The notes under the pieces: generated by a model
The model's database searches: none
Told to the model about the DNA's origin: nothing
What the model saw: only the letters and a program-made list of their open reading frames with translations
NCBI GenBank assembly: GCA_022818135.1
Contig: JAFMSR010000010.1
Span: 29,821,132 to 29,885,131 of the forward strand
DNA from: Saxidomus purpurata
Lineage: Eukaryota; Mollusca; Bivalvia; Venerida; Veneridae
Length of the DNA stretch: 64,000 nt
Direction: 5' to 3'
Program-made: the position numbers and the translations under genes
Shown here: in pieces, positions 1-12,035 of the stretch
How positions within the stretch are numbered: the first letter of the stretch is position 1
How the letters are laid out: each line of letters starts with the position of its first letter

Positions 1-135
1 TTTGTATGCATTTAAAACTTTTCCATATTAAATTATCCCCAAAAAAAAAAAATTAAATAAAATAAAAAAAAAATTTTTTTTAAATTTCCTCCTTTTTTTT
101 TTTTTTTTAAAATTTATTCCCCCCAAAAAAAAAAA
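1..135. other. Low-complexity homopolymer stretch at window edge
   Basis: Runs of A, T and C of 5 to 18 bases follow each other with almost no other sequence. No gene or motif is visible. It may be true low-complexity DNA or poorly resolved assembly sequence. Confidence 0.7.
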
Positions 136-1256
136 GTCACAAATGATGCTGAAAACACAGTCTACTAGACGCTTTCAACATATGTAAGAAAAGAAGTTAT
201 TTCTCTGATTTACAGATACAAATTAAAATGTACGTAACCGAACGGATGGATTTGTTTTGAGAACGGGGAGATAATATGAATGAAACTGTTCATAATTGTT
301 TTGTTATAAAAATGGGACTATTCGTTATACTAGGAGTATAAATCATCGCTTAATGTTTTATTTAAAATTATGATGAACGGTAATATCACTTTCTGTTTCC
401 ACACCAATCACAATTTTTGTCTCTCATTAAAGTAAAATGATGTGCGTAATCCTCATATCACCCTCTATCGACATGCCAAGACTCAGGATGCTGCTTTGAA
501 CACTTTTTGAGACATCACAGACTCTATGTTGTATGTGGTTTTTACTATTTCTGTTGCCGAGGCAACAGCACATTTTATCTGACCATTTGATTATAATATA
601 CTTAAAGGGACATACCCTATAACTGGTGTCAAACTAAATAACCCCCAAAACATAAATAATAGAGACTTTAGAAGTTTTATAACTTAACCATAAAGTTTTA
701 GCAATGCATTCCCAGTCATTATCGATAAAACCAGCGGTTTAAAATATACTGCAGTACCGTAAACCATTCAATAATCTGTGTAAAGTTGTTGTTGTACAAT
801 TAATGGGTGGATGCGATTTCTTACAGAAAGCCTCTTTATTGATTAATTGTGGTAAAATGAGGAATTTTTCGCCATAGCTTCTTTGAAATTGTATTTACTC
901 ATAAATTTACGTTCATTGAACACAAAATTTATGTTCCGAGAATATAATCTGCTAGATGTAGGGAGTGCCTCTTTAAGTAAGGAAGAATCTATTATCTAGC
1001 TAGATGTCTATGATATAAATGTAATAAAAATGCATTGGCATCATTACACATATGTTTTATAAAGTAATTTCACCATAACCATTGCTTTAGCCTGCTAAAA
1101 TGTATTTGTTCAGCTTTAAAGGTATATAATTAGAATTTGGCCATGTAACAGATTTGTTTGAAACTTTTACATCTGATCATTTACACTCATTTATGTTCAC
1201 TTAGCGCTTAATTCAAGTAAGATTTTCACTGGAGGTGTTTTTAAAATTAGATTTCC

Positions 1257-1282
1257 CTATCCTGGTTGCCCAACCAAGATAG
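1257..1282. repeat. Short palindrome, first of a pair
   Basis: Twelve-base arms (1257-1268 and 1271-1282) pair with one mismatch around a 2-base centre. A related perfect palindrome lies at 1449-1474; both contain the core CTATCYTGG/CCAAGATAG. Confidence 0.6.
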
Positions 1283-1448
1283 AGTTATTTTATCATAAGT
1301 AAAAATTTGATACACATACTTTGCCTAAGGAAAGATGTAAATATAAGACCTATTGTATTATTTTGTGAAATATTCGCTTAAAAATTATATATTTAGATGG
1401 AATTCATTAGAAATGCAAGTTTGAAAAATTATTATTACCTCCCTTTAC

Positions 1449-1474
1449 CTATCTTGGGTGCCAACCCAAGATAG
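1449..1474. repeat. Short palindrome, second of a pair
   Basis: Eleven-base arms (CTATCTTGGGT at 1449-1459, its complement at 1464-1474) pair perfectly around the 4-base loop GCCA. It lies about 190 bp from the related palindrome at 1257-1282. Confidence 0.6.
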
Positions 1475-3771
1475 ATTGGAAATAAATAAATTCAGAAGCT
1501 ACACGTAGTTTTAAAACTTGCATTTTGGTTCAGAATGTTGAAATATTTGTATATCTATCCAATTCAAATGTAAAAGCAGAAATTATATTGAAAAAAAAAG
1601 AAATACTCAACGCTTTTAAATACTTTCATATTAAAGGGGGCATAACAAATTTTATAAAAGTTAATAAAATGTAAGTTTCTGATAGGGATCTAACTCTATG
1701 TAATGGGCCTTTTTGTTCATTAAATAAATCTCTAACAGAATATACAAAAAGTAAAAATTGTCATAAAATGTTGCTTAAAAGTAATTGACCACCTTTAATT
1801 ATGATAATATACCATTTATAGTTTAAAGGGTTACTCAGGAAAAATTAACTGACTAAATTAGAGTAGACAAGTATGCTAAAGTTTTACCGGCAATGAAAAA
1901 GAAATGTATCATTATTGTAAGAAGAAAACAAATACAATAACTGCAGTAACAAGACTTAGTACTATAGTGTTACACATGTTTTTCTGTGAGAAATAAACTA
2001 ACAGTACCGCTTCATATCAAACTGCACGTTTTACAGACGGACATACCGGTATATCCTTACATAACGCAAAACCGTGAAGCTGTTTTGTTTGCATGATAGG
2101 GCCCAATAAAAAGACAAAAAAGCTAGATTTAAGATACATCATGTTTAGTTTAGTTAATAACTAAAGCAGATGCTGTGTTCGCTGCCTATCGCTACTTATC
2201 TGCTAGACTTACCCTCTCTTTAAGTGTAAAGGGAGGGTACTGCATCGAGAAAATGATACAAGCAACCATACGTTAAATGCCCCTGTGATCGATTCTCATT
2301 TACATATATTAATTCAGCAGTATTTGAATGGCATTTGTCGAATGTTGCTTTCTCTTCGTTGATAATATCTATAGCGGTAGGGTATACATTGATTTTATGT
2401 ATACATGTCTATGATGCAAATAGCCAGAGAATGGCTAATGTTGCAGACATAGGATCATGTGCAAATGGCGTAAAACTTTCTGGGCAAGATTCATGACTTA
2501 GACATATAACCTAGTGCTTGCTAAGTATCTATGTTTACCAAAATCTTAAAGGACAAATGTTGAACCTTTTCCTTCACTGACTAAAGGAGCAAATCGTATA
2601 AATTTGTTCGATCCGTGAAGGGTTTCTTTCCCTTTATGTCTATGGTTTGACGACGATCATATCAAAATCCTTCGATTGTAAACAAACTTACGGATCAAGA
2701 TCTCAAGAAAGGGTGTCAAAGAGATATGCACATTGTTTCTTTTTCAGGACAGTCCTGAATGTTACAAAATTATGAATATGCATGTATTTAAATTTGAGAA
2801 GTTCTGTCAAGAAGATCCCGTGATAACTGCTTTTATGAAGGTTCGTAACTATGGCAACATAAGTCCTTTCTAAGGCATAACCCTGTCTCTATGCTCTGCA
2901 ATCATACGGATTTGAATTTGGTAAACTTTAAGGTCATACGTCAAAGCTACGTGGCGATTTTGTCTCAATTGATTGCAAAGAAAGGAAATGTATGTTTATT
3001 TAGCTTTGTAGTTTTAGTTTAACTGCGATTTTATTCCGAGTATTATACACTTTTCATGTTTTTCGGCGCAGCCGTATTAAGTTACTTTTTGACCGGAAGT
3101 TGGTTACTTTTCAAACGCCAATGAAATGACAAATAGAATGCAAAATATGTTTTTAATCGAGAAGTTTACTCTGTAAGACACCTTTTAATTTAATAATACC
3201 GAATGAAAGAGGTAAATAAAATACTCTTGCGGTTTCAGTCTTTCTTGATTAGTTTTATCCTTTAATACGTAAATAGTTCATACCTATTTTCATATGTTGT
3301 TACCGCTAAACTAATGTTAATTATAAGTATAGAGTAATTACACTTTTTCGACCAGTGAATAACGGTCAATATTTCGAGTTATTTGATAAGAATAACAAGG
3401 ATTAAGTTTGTTTTCCTGATGCACTTGTCACGGCACGTGCTTGATTACAGCTCGGAAAAGAAAAACCCCGATGAATCTATATAATTATGTTTGGATGAGA
3501 TTTGCCAACAACATTGCTTACGACAATGTACAAAAGTAGATGTTTACAAAGTTTAACTAGACCTTTAACTAATTTAGTACTGTTATGTTTGTGATCAAAT
3601 TAGAAATGGTCGTAACTTAAATATGTAATAAAGTGTAATAAAGTAAGGTGAACTTGTGGAGGTGTTTGTTTACTGGTAACTGAAAAACACATGCTTTATC
3701 AAGCAAACTATATCTGTCATATGTTTATATAGAAACAATACAAACCACTAGTTCCCTTCCGTGTCATTGAA

Positions 3772-3940
3772 TACAGTCAAACCTGTCTTTAGCGACCGCA
3801 CAGGAACTGCTGATATTATGGTTTCTTAAGACAGGTGATCTCTAAACTCAGGATAAATTGCATTCGGCTTATATTACAAGTGAGGAATATAACGTGGTTG
3901 CATATGTCAGGTTGTTGCTTTACTCAGGTGGTCTTAAAGG
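3772..3940 (+). repeat. Diverged dispersed repeat (TCAAACCTGTCT...GCGACC type)
   Basis: The start, CAGTCAAACCTGTCTTTAGC followed by GACC, and the later AAGACAGGTGATC match a dispersed invertebrate repeat whose ends read as a diverged inverted pair (CCTGTCT / AGACAGG). The 111-codon frame that starts inside it (3835-4170) has no coding character and is not called. Confidence 0.45.
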
Positions 3941-5137
3941 TAGGGATTACTGTACTTTATTTTCATTCATTATGTTCCTTTCCGTGTCATTGCAAAACGT
4001 ACTCGGTTTGTATTGATGAAATCATCGGCATAGCGACAGAGAAAACTAAAACTTTTTTTTTTTCTATATTCATTTATCGTCTTTCTTGTGATTTTAATAT
4101 CAAGGTTATCGGTCACTGTGGGCAGCGCAACTGTAATTCTGCTGTCACTTTACATATATCTGGTTTTTAAGGCCTGCTTTTATTGGTCAGTTTGAAAACA
4201 CCAACCAAAGTTTAACCTTGGTCTCCGGCTCACGATTTGAATGGAACGAAGACGCTTAAAGACATGTGTTTTGGGTTTATGGAGATGTTTGCAAGAAAAG
4301 TGTGTTAGCACGACGTCACAATTGTTTGTGACAGCCTAATGTTCGAAGACGTTTATAGCAGTAAACTATTAAATTAAAGTCATCTAAAAATTTATTTGGT
4401 AGATATTTTAGTCAACAAGATCAGAAAAAGTTTTGGTATGACTTTTCATTTTTTCCCAGATGCATATAGCACAACATATATCTGACGGGTTATCTTGTAT
4501 TTTCATGTCAACTAGGAGGTCACTTTGCGCTTCCTTGGAGTAGAAACATAAGGTCGTATAAACTGAAATGCACTTTCTGAATTAATTTTGACGTAACGCA
4601 GATGTGTGAAGAAATACATTTAAACACATATAATCATTACAAATAAACTCAAAAAGTTTAATTCATTTCATCGAAAAGTTGTTATTTGGCAGAATTTCTT
4701 TTTAAGCATCTTACTTTCAGACTCCTGGTAAACCTTAAGATCTCGTATTGTGATTTTGCTTAGTGATTAATCTATGTTGTTAGAACTTGGCAACCGAGAA
4801 GAAATCTGCGAATGCAAAATAGAAATATTTCCTAGATCAATTTCCCTGAATCAAGACGGTCGATGTAACTGCTGTATGTAATATGATAGAGAGATCACAT
4901 TACTGAAAAATGCGTCGTAGCTGCATAAAGTTTATTACAAGATATCTGAATTGAAGAGCGATGTCAAAAGACATCCTTTCAACAGCACCATGTACGAGCA
5001 AATACTAAACGTGTTATAAATACCTTTAATTGTGTTATGCCCAGTCATAGAATATGACAAGTAAACATTAAAACTAGATGGATGTTCAGAAGAACACTTG
5101 TGTCGCTCTCTTACACACAGTCAGAAAATTTTAAGAC
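3941..5137. other. Gene-free stretch
   Basis: I see no exon, RNA gene or obvious repeat here. Confidence 0.5.
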
Positions 5138-5650
5138 CTACACAATTTTGCGGCATAACAACCCTTTAGTCATAATCAGTGCATTTTGAACGTTTGATGA
5201 AGAAATCTTAAGATATTTCAAAGTTATAGACAACGTTAAGTTTTCGTAATAAAACTTAAGTACAAAAAGTATCATAACTCTGTCAAAAATGACCTTGACC
5301 AACACAATTTGAAGGTATAGTGACCATTTTGTCAAAAGCAATACAATTTGAAAGTTTGATGAAGAAATATTGAGAAGCATTAAGCTTATGTGACGGGCGG
5401 ACAGACGGACTCACCAGACGGACTTTGTGATGTTATCCCTTTGGTCTTTCTTTGATCTTTTTAACACAATTTTTAATTCAACAATACCATTTTTAACTCC
5501 TCACTGATGGAATAAACTGAACAATTTCATAATGCTAAGTTATCAAACCCTAACCCCCTTATATCTACTGGGCATATACGGACAGTCTGACGGAGAGTCG
5601 GACGAACAAAGCTATCCCTATGTGTCGCCTTTTCTCCGAAAGGGCAACAC
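5138..5650. repeat. Dispersed repeat with GGACRGACGGAC tracts
   Basis: Near-duplicate phrases recur at about 5187-5210 and 5340-5370 (TTTGATGAAGAAAT preceded by TTTGAA), followed by GACGGGCGGACAGACGGACT near 5392. A second similar tract lies near 5580-5608. Such GGACGGAC-type tracts are common in molluscan dispersed repeats. The short frames across it (5138-5380, 5532-5843) look incidental. Confidence 0.4.
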
Positions 5651-5846
5651 AAAAAAAGATGTAGCTGGAATCATCACCCGACTTAATCTCAAGCACCAGA
5701 TGTTTCTTTACTTATTTTATAAATGTTGTACAATACTACTGTGCGCTGTTTTGCGTCAACTACACGAAATTAGAAATTACTTTTTTGTATGTAAATTAAT
5801 CTTACGTAAAAAATCACAAGATACGTTCAGTTTCAAGGTTTGAGCT

Positions 5847-6660
5847 AGGTGCGAATGTACCTGAATACAATGTACATTCAAGGTAATTACTTTCCAGGTC
5901 ACTGTGGACTCCACAAATCCAGTACATAGCACAGTTTGTCATGTTGGCATTAGCACAACATATGGTGAGTTTAAAGATCATTAGGTCTCGGTTAATCGGA
6001 TTGGCAGAGGTAACTTTTCAACAGTCTCTTCGTTTTTGCAATTAAGCTGTTTATCACTAGACATAAGTGTGATTGATATTTGGCTTGAAATAAAATTCAC
6101 TTGGACTAATAATTCTTTTTACCCAGTTTCTATAAGAAATAGATAGAGTACTGTTTGCAAGAATAATTACGTTATTTCGAGGAGGCGTAATTATTCGACT
6201 TAACAGTACTCTATGTTTTTTTTATTGTGGCACATTCGCTCTGTTGCGCCATTGTAACTGTGGTCTATTATAGATAAACCCTCTTCGTCTCCGCCCAATA
6301 TACAATGCAAATTATTAGAAATACAGTACATTGTTTATAATATAAGGAGAAGTGAGAACCCAGACACACTAGCTAAATGCCAAGGTATCTCGGTCGGTTT
6401 TTATGCTTAAGTAACTTCAACACTTTATTTAGTTAGGTCACAAAGTCAAATATTGCAAGTATCTTGTATGTTTTTAGAGGTGACCTTTAGACAGTTTTTC
6501 ACAGTAAGAAATCAATGTCCCCTGTAGGATATTTTTGACGCCCAGGAAAACTTCCGACCCTATGGATTTTGACCAAATGTCTCCACACGGGGATTTATGA
6601 TAAGTTCTACATAACAATAACAATTCAGATACATCACTACATAAAATACTTGAACACACA
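5847..6660. repeat. Leader block L1 of the composite repeat unit
   Basis: Starts with AGGTGCGAATGTACCTGAAT and is recognisably repeated at 13704-14590 (L2) and, in part, at 22356-22698 (L3), 23775-24282 (L4) and 25530-26170 (L5). It contains a composite hairpin at 6143-6214 whose loop is conserved in all five copies. Relative to L2 it lacks about 75 bp between 'ACCAAATGTCT' and 'CACACGGGG'. It lies directly downstream of minus-strand gene copy 1. No protein is evident in it. Confidence 0.7.
6143..6214. other. Composite hairpin inside leader block L1
   Basis: Outer 13-base arms (6143-6155, ATAGAGTACTGTT; 6202-6214) and inner 11-base arms (6161-6171, GAATAATTACG; 6186-6196) are each perfectly complementary. 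They enclose the 14-base loop TTATTTCGAGGAGG. In L2 the inner stem is perfect but the outer stem has two mismatches. In L3-L5 the stems have decayed, while the loop core (ACGTTATTTCGAGGAGG) remains. Confidence 0.7.
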
Positions 6661-6833
6661 ATATGATTAAAATAAATATATAAAAAATACGAACAACCAG
6701 GTTTAGTATCATTTCATAGTCGCTAATTTCTAAATAAAGTCATCCATATTTTCGACTTTTCAATTTCTGAGTTTCTGAAAACATCATATAATATAGTTGA
6801 ATAAAAATATCAGAAATAGTTATACCAAGCGCG

Positions 6834-6839
6834 TTTATT
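6834..6839 (-). terminator. Polyadenylation signal AATAAA, gene G copy 1
   Basis: AATAAA on the minus strand about 135 bp after the stop of copy 1. The same hexamer, in the context CGCGTTTATT on the plus strand, is kept in copies 2b and 3, but not in the truncated copy 2a (GCGTTCATT). Its retention supports a real 3' end. Confidence 0.6.
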
Positions 6840-6974
6840 TACACACAATCCTTAAGTAGGTTATCCATCTTTTGCCCTAATTTCAGTATTCGAGGTTATG
6901 TACACGCCCAGTGGTAGATATATCTGCAATTCTAATAAACACATATCTAATGACCTTATCACTTTCTTACGGAA

Positions 6975-7415
6975 CTACATGATTAAATTCAATATATCAG
7001 TTTTCCTTGATTTTGTGTAAGCCATTCGATGGTAAGCCCCGATCCTTTTAAGATCCACATTTTCTATTTCTTTACTTTTCAATTTGAACACTGCTAGACC
7101 TCTGTCGTCGTTGTATCTTTGGAATGACGAGGAATATCCTAGTTTGCGAATGGCCATATTTAAAATACACCTGAAAACGTCTTCGCTAACGAAATTAAAG
7201 CTGATGCTAGTTATCTCATTATCATCAAGTAGTTTCTTGAGTGTACCAAGGTACCTTTCTACAAAAACAGTCTGCAATTCTTTATTTAATTCCTCGACGT
7301 TTACATGGATTTTGTTCGTTGCCTCTGTCTTATACGCGAAATATCTGTCATATTTCTCAATATTCGCAAAAGTGTCTTTTCTTGTAGCAGGTGCAACGCT
7401 TTGTTCATCACCAAC
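6975..7415 (-). CDS. Gene G copy 1, exon 2 (unrecognised 176-residue protein)
   Basis: Exon 2 of a small two-exon gene I do not recognise. It follows an acceptor (plus-strand CCTGTATGG; minus strand reads ...CCATACAG, then GTTGGTGAT), is open for 146 codons and ends in TAG at 6975-6977. It joins exon 1 (8085-8174) in phase 0 to give 176 residues. The exon is acidic to neutral at its start (VGDEQS), then has a long amphipathic stretch with VEELNKELQTVFVERYLGTL and KKLLDD, and a basic tail ending RKTDILNLIM. No transmembrane segment is seen. Copy 3 keeps the same length and most residues, and copy 2b is a broken version. Length, splice sites and poly(A) site are all conserved between copies, which supports coding status. 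No family assignment is made. Confidence 0.65.
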   Translation of the reverse strand, partial: VGDEQSVAPATRKDTFANIEKYDRYFAYKTEATNKIHVNVEELNKELQTVFVERYLGTLKKLLDDNEITSISFNFVSEDVFRCILNMAIRKLGYSSSFQRYNDDRGLAVFKLKSKEIENVDLKRIGAYHRMAYTKSRKTDILNLIM

Positions 7416-8084
7416 CTGTATGGTTAAATAGAATACAATGTAAAATAATTTGTAAATACTTGTAGTATTGACTATAGAGTATGTTTAAGCCTGACAGAAG
7501 ATATATCTTTTTATTGATTTAAATGATACTTTTTAATCATTTATGTTTATTTTTCATTTTTATTTTGAATGCTTTTATAATTAAAATGAACAATGTTAAA
7601 TGAACCAGTTTTGGTGCGTTACATTTGGAAAAGAAATAATTACGCACTTGTTGATGGATAAAATGACATTTCATTTTAAGTCATTTTAAGAAAACAATGC
7701 TCTGTTTAGGCATTTCCGATCCCTAGTAGGTCCACGTAATGCAAACATTTGCAAATCACACGGTTTGAAATTAGGTTTTGAAGGATGCGAGTCCCTTTCA
7801 ATATCATAAAATCAGTACTTGAATCATAGCCTGTTCCGATTTCTATAAGCATTTATTCTAGATACAATCAATATTTGCAAACCTAACGCATGAAATATAA
7901 TGTTCATATTTCGTACTACATCGTTTCACAAGTAAGAGAACATGCGAAGTGTAGCCACCATCTCTTTACGGAGAGTATATCATACATTTTCTTAATATAA
8001 TGCCTCAGAATATATACACAGAAGCTACTACAAAATATTAGACACAATTATTAATATCAATATATTTGATTAAAATATAATTAC
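7416..8084 (-). other. Intron of gene G copy 1
   Basis: A 669-bp GT-AG intron: donor GTAATT directly after ...GTTGCG, acceptor ...CCATACAG. It is AT-rich with no coding content. The copy 3 intron is longer partly because of an insertion at about 29396-29672. Confidence 0.6.
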
Positions 8085-8174
8085 CGCAACTCGAGCTAGA
8101 ACTCCATACTGTTTGCACAATGTTAATGCAGCCCATTTTGAAGGCTGATTAAGTTGCGAAAAAATCCTTAACAT
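8085..8174 (-). CDS. Gene G copy 1, exon 1 (presequence-like N-terminus)
   Basis: First coding exon, exactly 30 codons, too short to stand out as an open frame. The ATG at 8174 is chosen because an in-frame TGA lies 11 codons upstream and a TATA-like box lies about 100 bp upstream. It begins MLRIFSQLNQPSKWAALTLC and ends with ARVA. It has R, K and hydroxylated residues and no acidic residue, which is typical of a mitochondrial targeting peptide. This is inference, since other targeting is possible. The donor GTAATT follows at 8084. Copy 3 exon 1 (30224-30313) has identical length and frame with 25 of 30 residues the same. Confidence 0.6.
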
Positions 8175-8267
8175 ATTTTCAAAGTCCCTTCTGTTATCAA
8201 ATTTGTATCACTGTACGAGTATCTAACAGATCTCTTGCTATGTGTTTTTTCGCAATTCGCTATACCC

Positions 8268-8273
8268 TTTATA
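8268..8273 (-). promoter_or_regulatory. TATA-like box of gene G copy 1
   Basis: The minus strand reads GATATAAAGGG about 94 bp before the ATG at 8174. Copy 2b keeps GATATAAAGGG; copy 3 reads GATATATAGGG. The flanking ACGCGTAACGTGC is also kept in all three. Confidence 0.45.
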
Positions 8274-9064
8274 TCGCACGTTACGCGTTCACTAAAGTGA
8301 TTAACTATGACTTTTGTATGGTGGGCGATTGAATGCTCTGGGAGAAAACTGGAACACACTGGTCGATAAGGTTTCAACAAAGTGCTTCGTCATCACGTTG
8401 CATGAACCTGTCAATAATTCAGTTAGAAAAGGTCAGACATTTGTTGATGTAAAAAACATGTTTACCTTTCATACTTACTGCTCCATATTAAAGCTGCTCG
8501 CCCACAGTTTCAGATAAAAAAGCTATTCGTTCTAAAATATGTTAATTTCAGAGAGTTTGGAGAACCTTATTTTTTCACAAAATCTGAGAGCGAGTAGCTT
8601 TAATGGCCGTATTGCTATAGTTCAATTAATAGGAGTTATTGGACAGCTTACATATAAAATAAGTTTTTATTTTATTTTTTATCCATGTAAAGTTGTACAC
8701 TTAACGTTAAATGACTGAACTACGGTCTGCTTAAGACCGATTTTGCTTGTGTTTTATGCTTACTATAAGCATATTACATGGAAAAGGAGGGAAAAGTCTT
8801 AAATTTTTGTTTATTTTATTTGACAATTCCATTCTTATACTGTATACAAGCAAAAATATATTAAAAGTCAGTTGACCATGACTTTTGAAGAAAATCACTT
8901 GATGGTTCAATTTTTTAGATTGAGTTAAACACTCTAATGAAGACTTGCAAAAGTGTACAAAAAGGAGTATCAGAAATATTTGCTAAAATGTCTGTCAAGT
9001 AGGTTCTAAATATTCAACTTATTTCTGTAATATTTTAACAAAATAGTATTAAAATATAATAGGA
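8274..9064. repeat. Upstream flank of gene G copy 1, duplicated in unit 2
   Basis: Sequence upstream of copy 1 that is collinear with 16560-17100 in unit 2 (shared phrase TTAAGACCGATTTTG near 8731 and 16940). The first part is also present upstream of copy 3. It probably holds promoter sequence near the gene. No further exon is visible. Confidence 0.5.
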
Positions 9065-10790
9065 ACCCTTGCAATATTCTGTGATACACATTGAATCTCA
9101 AGATGCGAAAATACCTGTAAATACTATTTCAATCATAAAGAATGAATTCGAATGATTTTGAAATAGATCTTTCGGCTAATTTCGTTTCTAAAGTATGACA
9201 AAAAAGTATTTTAACCACATGTTTGCCATTCGTCTGCCCTTCAAAGTACTACCTTTAATTTTACAGAGAATGCAAATACTACCCAGGTATACTGAAATAT
9301 TCATCATAATTTTGAACAAACGTCTGTCTGTCCGTTGAAAACCGTCATTAAAGACATTGTTTTGGAAATATGATAACAGCTTTATAAAGCCTTTAAATAC
9401 TATAAAGCAATGCTGCCACGAACGTTTAAGGGTTTTCAGTAATCCAATTGATATCATCTATGTAAGTATTCTATTAAAAATATAACATCAAATGCACAAA
9501 TTAACCCTCGCCGAAGGCGGAGGGATACAGTTGGCGTTATCTGTCCGGTCCTCGGCAATGTTTTTAAATAAATAGTAACCAATCCTTTCATTATTTTATC
9601 CGTTAATTAGTTACTTATGAGTATATTAAGTACTGATGGGATTTTAAAATGGTTTGATTTGATAGTTATATTGGTATTTTTTCACACGCAAGCGGTTTAT
9701 GCAAATTGACCGTATAAGTCGGTATAACAAAAGCATAGTGGCCCCAAAGTCACTTCAGAATTTGTGGTATATATCATACATTTGTACAAATCTCTGAAAA
9801 AACAGATTTAACATTAATAAAGTACACCATTTACATGATTCTATATTGTTTTGATCACAATAACGTTCGTATGCTTTCATATAATTGCTCGGCATTCTGC
9901 AAAAAGGAGTTTCTAGAAAAAAAAGAAAAACAAAACGCTCCTACTGACAGATGACGGAGGGTAATTGAACTGTTTGCGTAATATGCCATTAATGCAAACA
10001 CTGGCAAAGGAAACCGATTTCTTTCATGCAGTTACTAAAGATATTGATAGAAGCTGCCGTCAACAATCTTGTTATTGAACTTATATCTAGGGAGCAAGAA
10101 ACTGTAAACTGGGAAATTTTCGCATGACGAAAAGTTCGCGATTTGTGAGGAGACATACCTATTCGCGGATTTTAAATTCGCGAAAGGAAAACTTACTATT
10201 AATAAATTTATGTAAAATGAATCTTTCACGAGATTTTTAAGTTTTTTTAAGCAAACCGGGACATTCGCGAAAATAGCGAAAATTTACTGGATGACCAGCG
10301 AACAGTGGAGATCATAATCAGACTGCACATAGCTGCTTTATTTATTTTTGTTTATCCAGACAATATCTGTCGTCTGCTGAAATCATGCCAAGCCGAATGG
10401 TATATAAGACAATTAAATTCTCAATTATTATAATGTAAAATAGCTACAAATTTTCAGAATTATCAATTTATTAGCGATTAAAACCGAGTGAGGTAGTTTA
10501 GTATTTCGAAGATAACTATCTATAGGGAAGTAACGTTGTGCTCTAGTCAACTTCAATAATACGTAGCACCTTCAGTACAGCGCATTAATAATGAAAATGC
10601 AATTTGAACATATTAGTTTCAAATCATCAAATAGACGTCCATTAATATTTCAAAAAGACAGGTTTTGCAGATATACCTAAATCTCGTGGGTTTTCTTGAT
10701 CTGCGTTTGTGCAATTTATTCGAATCTCATCGAACTATATTAACTTGCGTGTTGAAAGTTGTGTTGAGGTAGAATGCCGCTGATTTTGGA
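9065..10790. repeat. 1.6-1.7-kb segment, inverted copy at 18200-19740
   Basis: Reads as the reverse complement of 18200-19740. Shared landmarks include GATTTTGAAATAGATCTTTC (9153 here), the CGCCGAAGGCGGAG region near 9510, and TTTACTGGATG followed by AGCGAACAG near 10285. Divergence is moderate with indels. Short frames inside (9188-9457, 10035-10229) are not shared between copies and are not called. Confidence 0.7.
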
Positions 10791-10954
10791 GTATAGCATA
10801 AGGAAGGTGATTGTTGATAATAACCACCTTTCCAAAATGTAATAAAAATGCAACAAAATACACATTGTTCTACTAATTTTGAATATCTAAGATGCCGAAG
10901 ATGTCGATACAATGAAAAGGATTGTTACGACGAGATAGAAAGATGCATGTAAAT

Positions 10955-11845
10955 GGTGCTTGCTAAGTTGTACTGCGTGTGTGTGTATAGCTTCTGAAAT
11001 TTGCACTTCATGTACGTAATAAACGTCTGTAAGTTGTACTTCGTGTACATACTTAGCTCTTTCGTGAACATACTAAGCTTCTGTAATTTATTCTTCGTGT
11101 TCATACTAATCTTCTGTAATTTGTACTTCGAGTACATTCTAAGCTTCTGTAAGTTGTACCTCGTGTACATACTAAGCTGTCGTGTACATACTAAACTTTT
11201 GTCAGTTATACTTCGTGTACTGACTAAACTTCGGTAAGTTGAACTTCGTGTATATACTAATCTTCTGTAATTTATAATTCGTGTACATAGTAAGCTTCTG
11301 TAAGTTGTACCTCGTGTACATACTAAGCTTTCGTGTACATACTATTCTTCTGTAATGTGTACATCGTGTACATACCAAGCTTCTGTAAGCTGTACCTCGT
11401 GTGCATACTAAGCTTTCGGGTACATACTAAGCTTCTGTCATTTGTACCTCATGTACATACTAAGCTTCCGTAAGATGTACCTCGTGTACATATTAAGCTT
11501 TCGGGTACATACTAAGCTTCTGTCATTTGTACTTCGTGTACATACTAAGCTTCTGTAAGTTGTACTTTATATTCATATTTAGCTTCTGTAAGATGTACCT
11601 CGTGTACATACTAAGATTTCGTGTACATATTAAGCTTCTGTAATTTGTACTTTGTGTACATACTAAGATTGTGTAATTTGTACATCGTGTATATACTAAG
11701 ATTCTGTAATTAGGTACTTCGTGTACATACTAAGCTTCTGTAAGTTATACTTTATATACATATTTAGCTTTTGTATGTTGTACCTTGTGTACGTACTAAG
11801 CTTATTGTATTTGTACTTCGTGTACATACTGAGCTTCTGTGCTTT
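10955..11845. repeat. Minisatellite array A, about 33-bp period
   Basis: Roughly 27 to 30 degenerate copies of a unit of the form CTTCTGTAAGTTGTACCTCG + TGTACATACTAAG (33 bp), with some shortened 19-bp units (CTTTCGTGTACATACTAAG). The same repeat forms array B at 20343-21515, and both arrays share the same right-hand flank. Open frames across it (10925-11170, 11001-11237, 11771-11962) are by-products of the repeat. Confidence 0.85.
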
Positions 11846-11999
11846 GTCATGCTCGAAACGTATTCGTTCATGTATATAGTTTATAAAAAAGAAACAATAG
11901 TTATGCGAAATGTGTATAGACTACTTTTGTCTTTAATCAAAATTAGGCACTCTTTACTATGATATTGATCTTAATGTTTGAAATATAATATTTAGACGT

Positions 12000-12002
<3 letters not shown>

Positions 12003-12031
<29 letters not shown>
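12003..12031. repeat. (AT)n microsatellite
   Basis: An uninterrupted dinucleotide AT run of about 29 bases in the duplicated flank of minisatellite array A. Confidence 0.9.

Positions 12032-12035
<4 letters not shown>

Larger units (their letters stand above)
136..3771. other. Gene-free AT-rich stretch
   Basis: No open frame with coding character, no RNA gene and no splice-bounded exon is visible on either strand. The only structure I found is a pair of short palindromes, listed separately. A fragment near 1087-1102 (TTTAGCCTGCTAAAAT) resembles one end of a bivalve dispersed repeat. Confidence 0.5.

Noticed and set aside
3835..4170. 111-codon plus-strand frame
   Set aside because: It starts inside a dispersed repeat, with composition typical of AT-rich non-coding sequence and no motif or splice context.
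11001..11237. Open frames across the minisatellites (also 10925-11170, 20577-20759, 21116-21338)
   Set aside because: Produced by a repeat whose length is a multiple of three. The same frames are broken wherever unit length changes.
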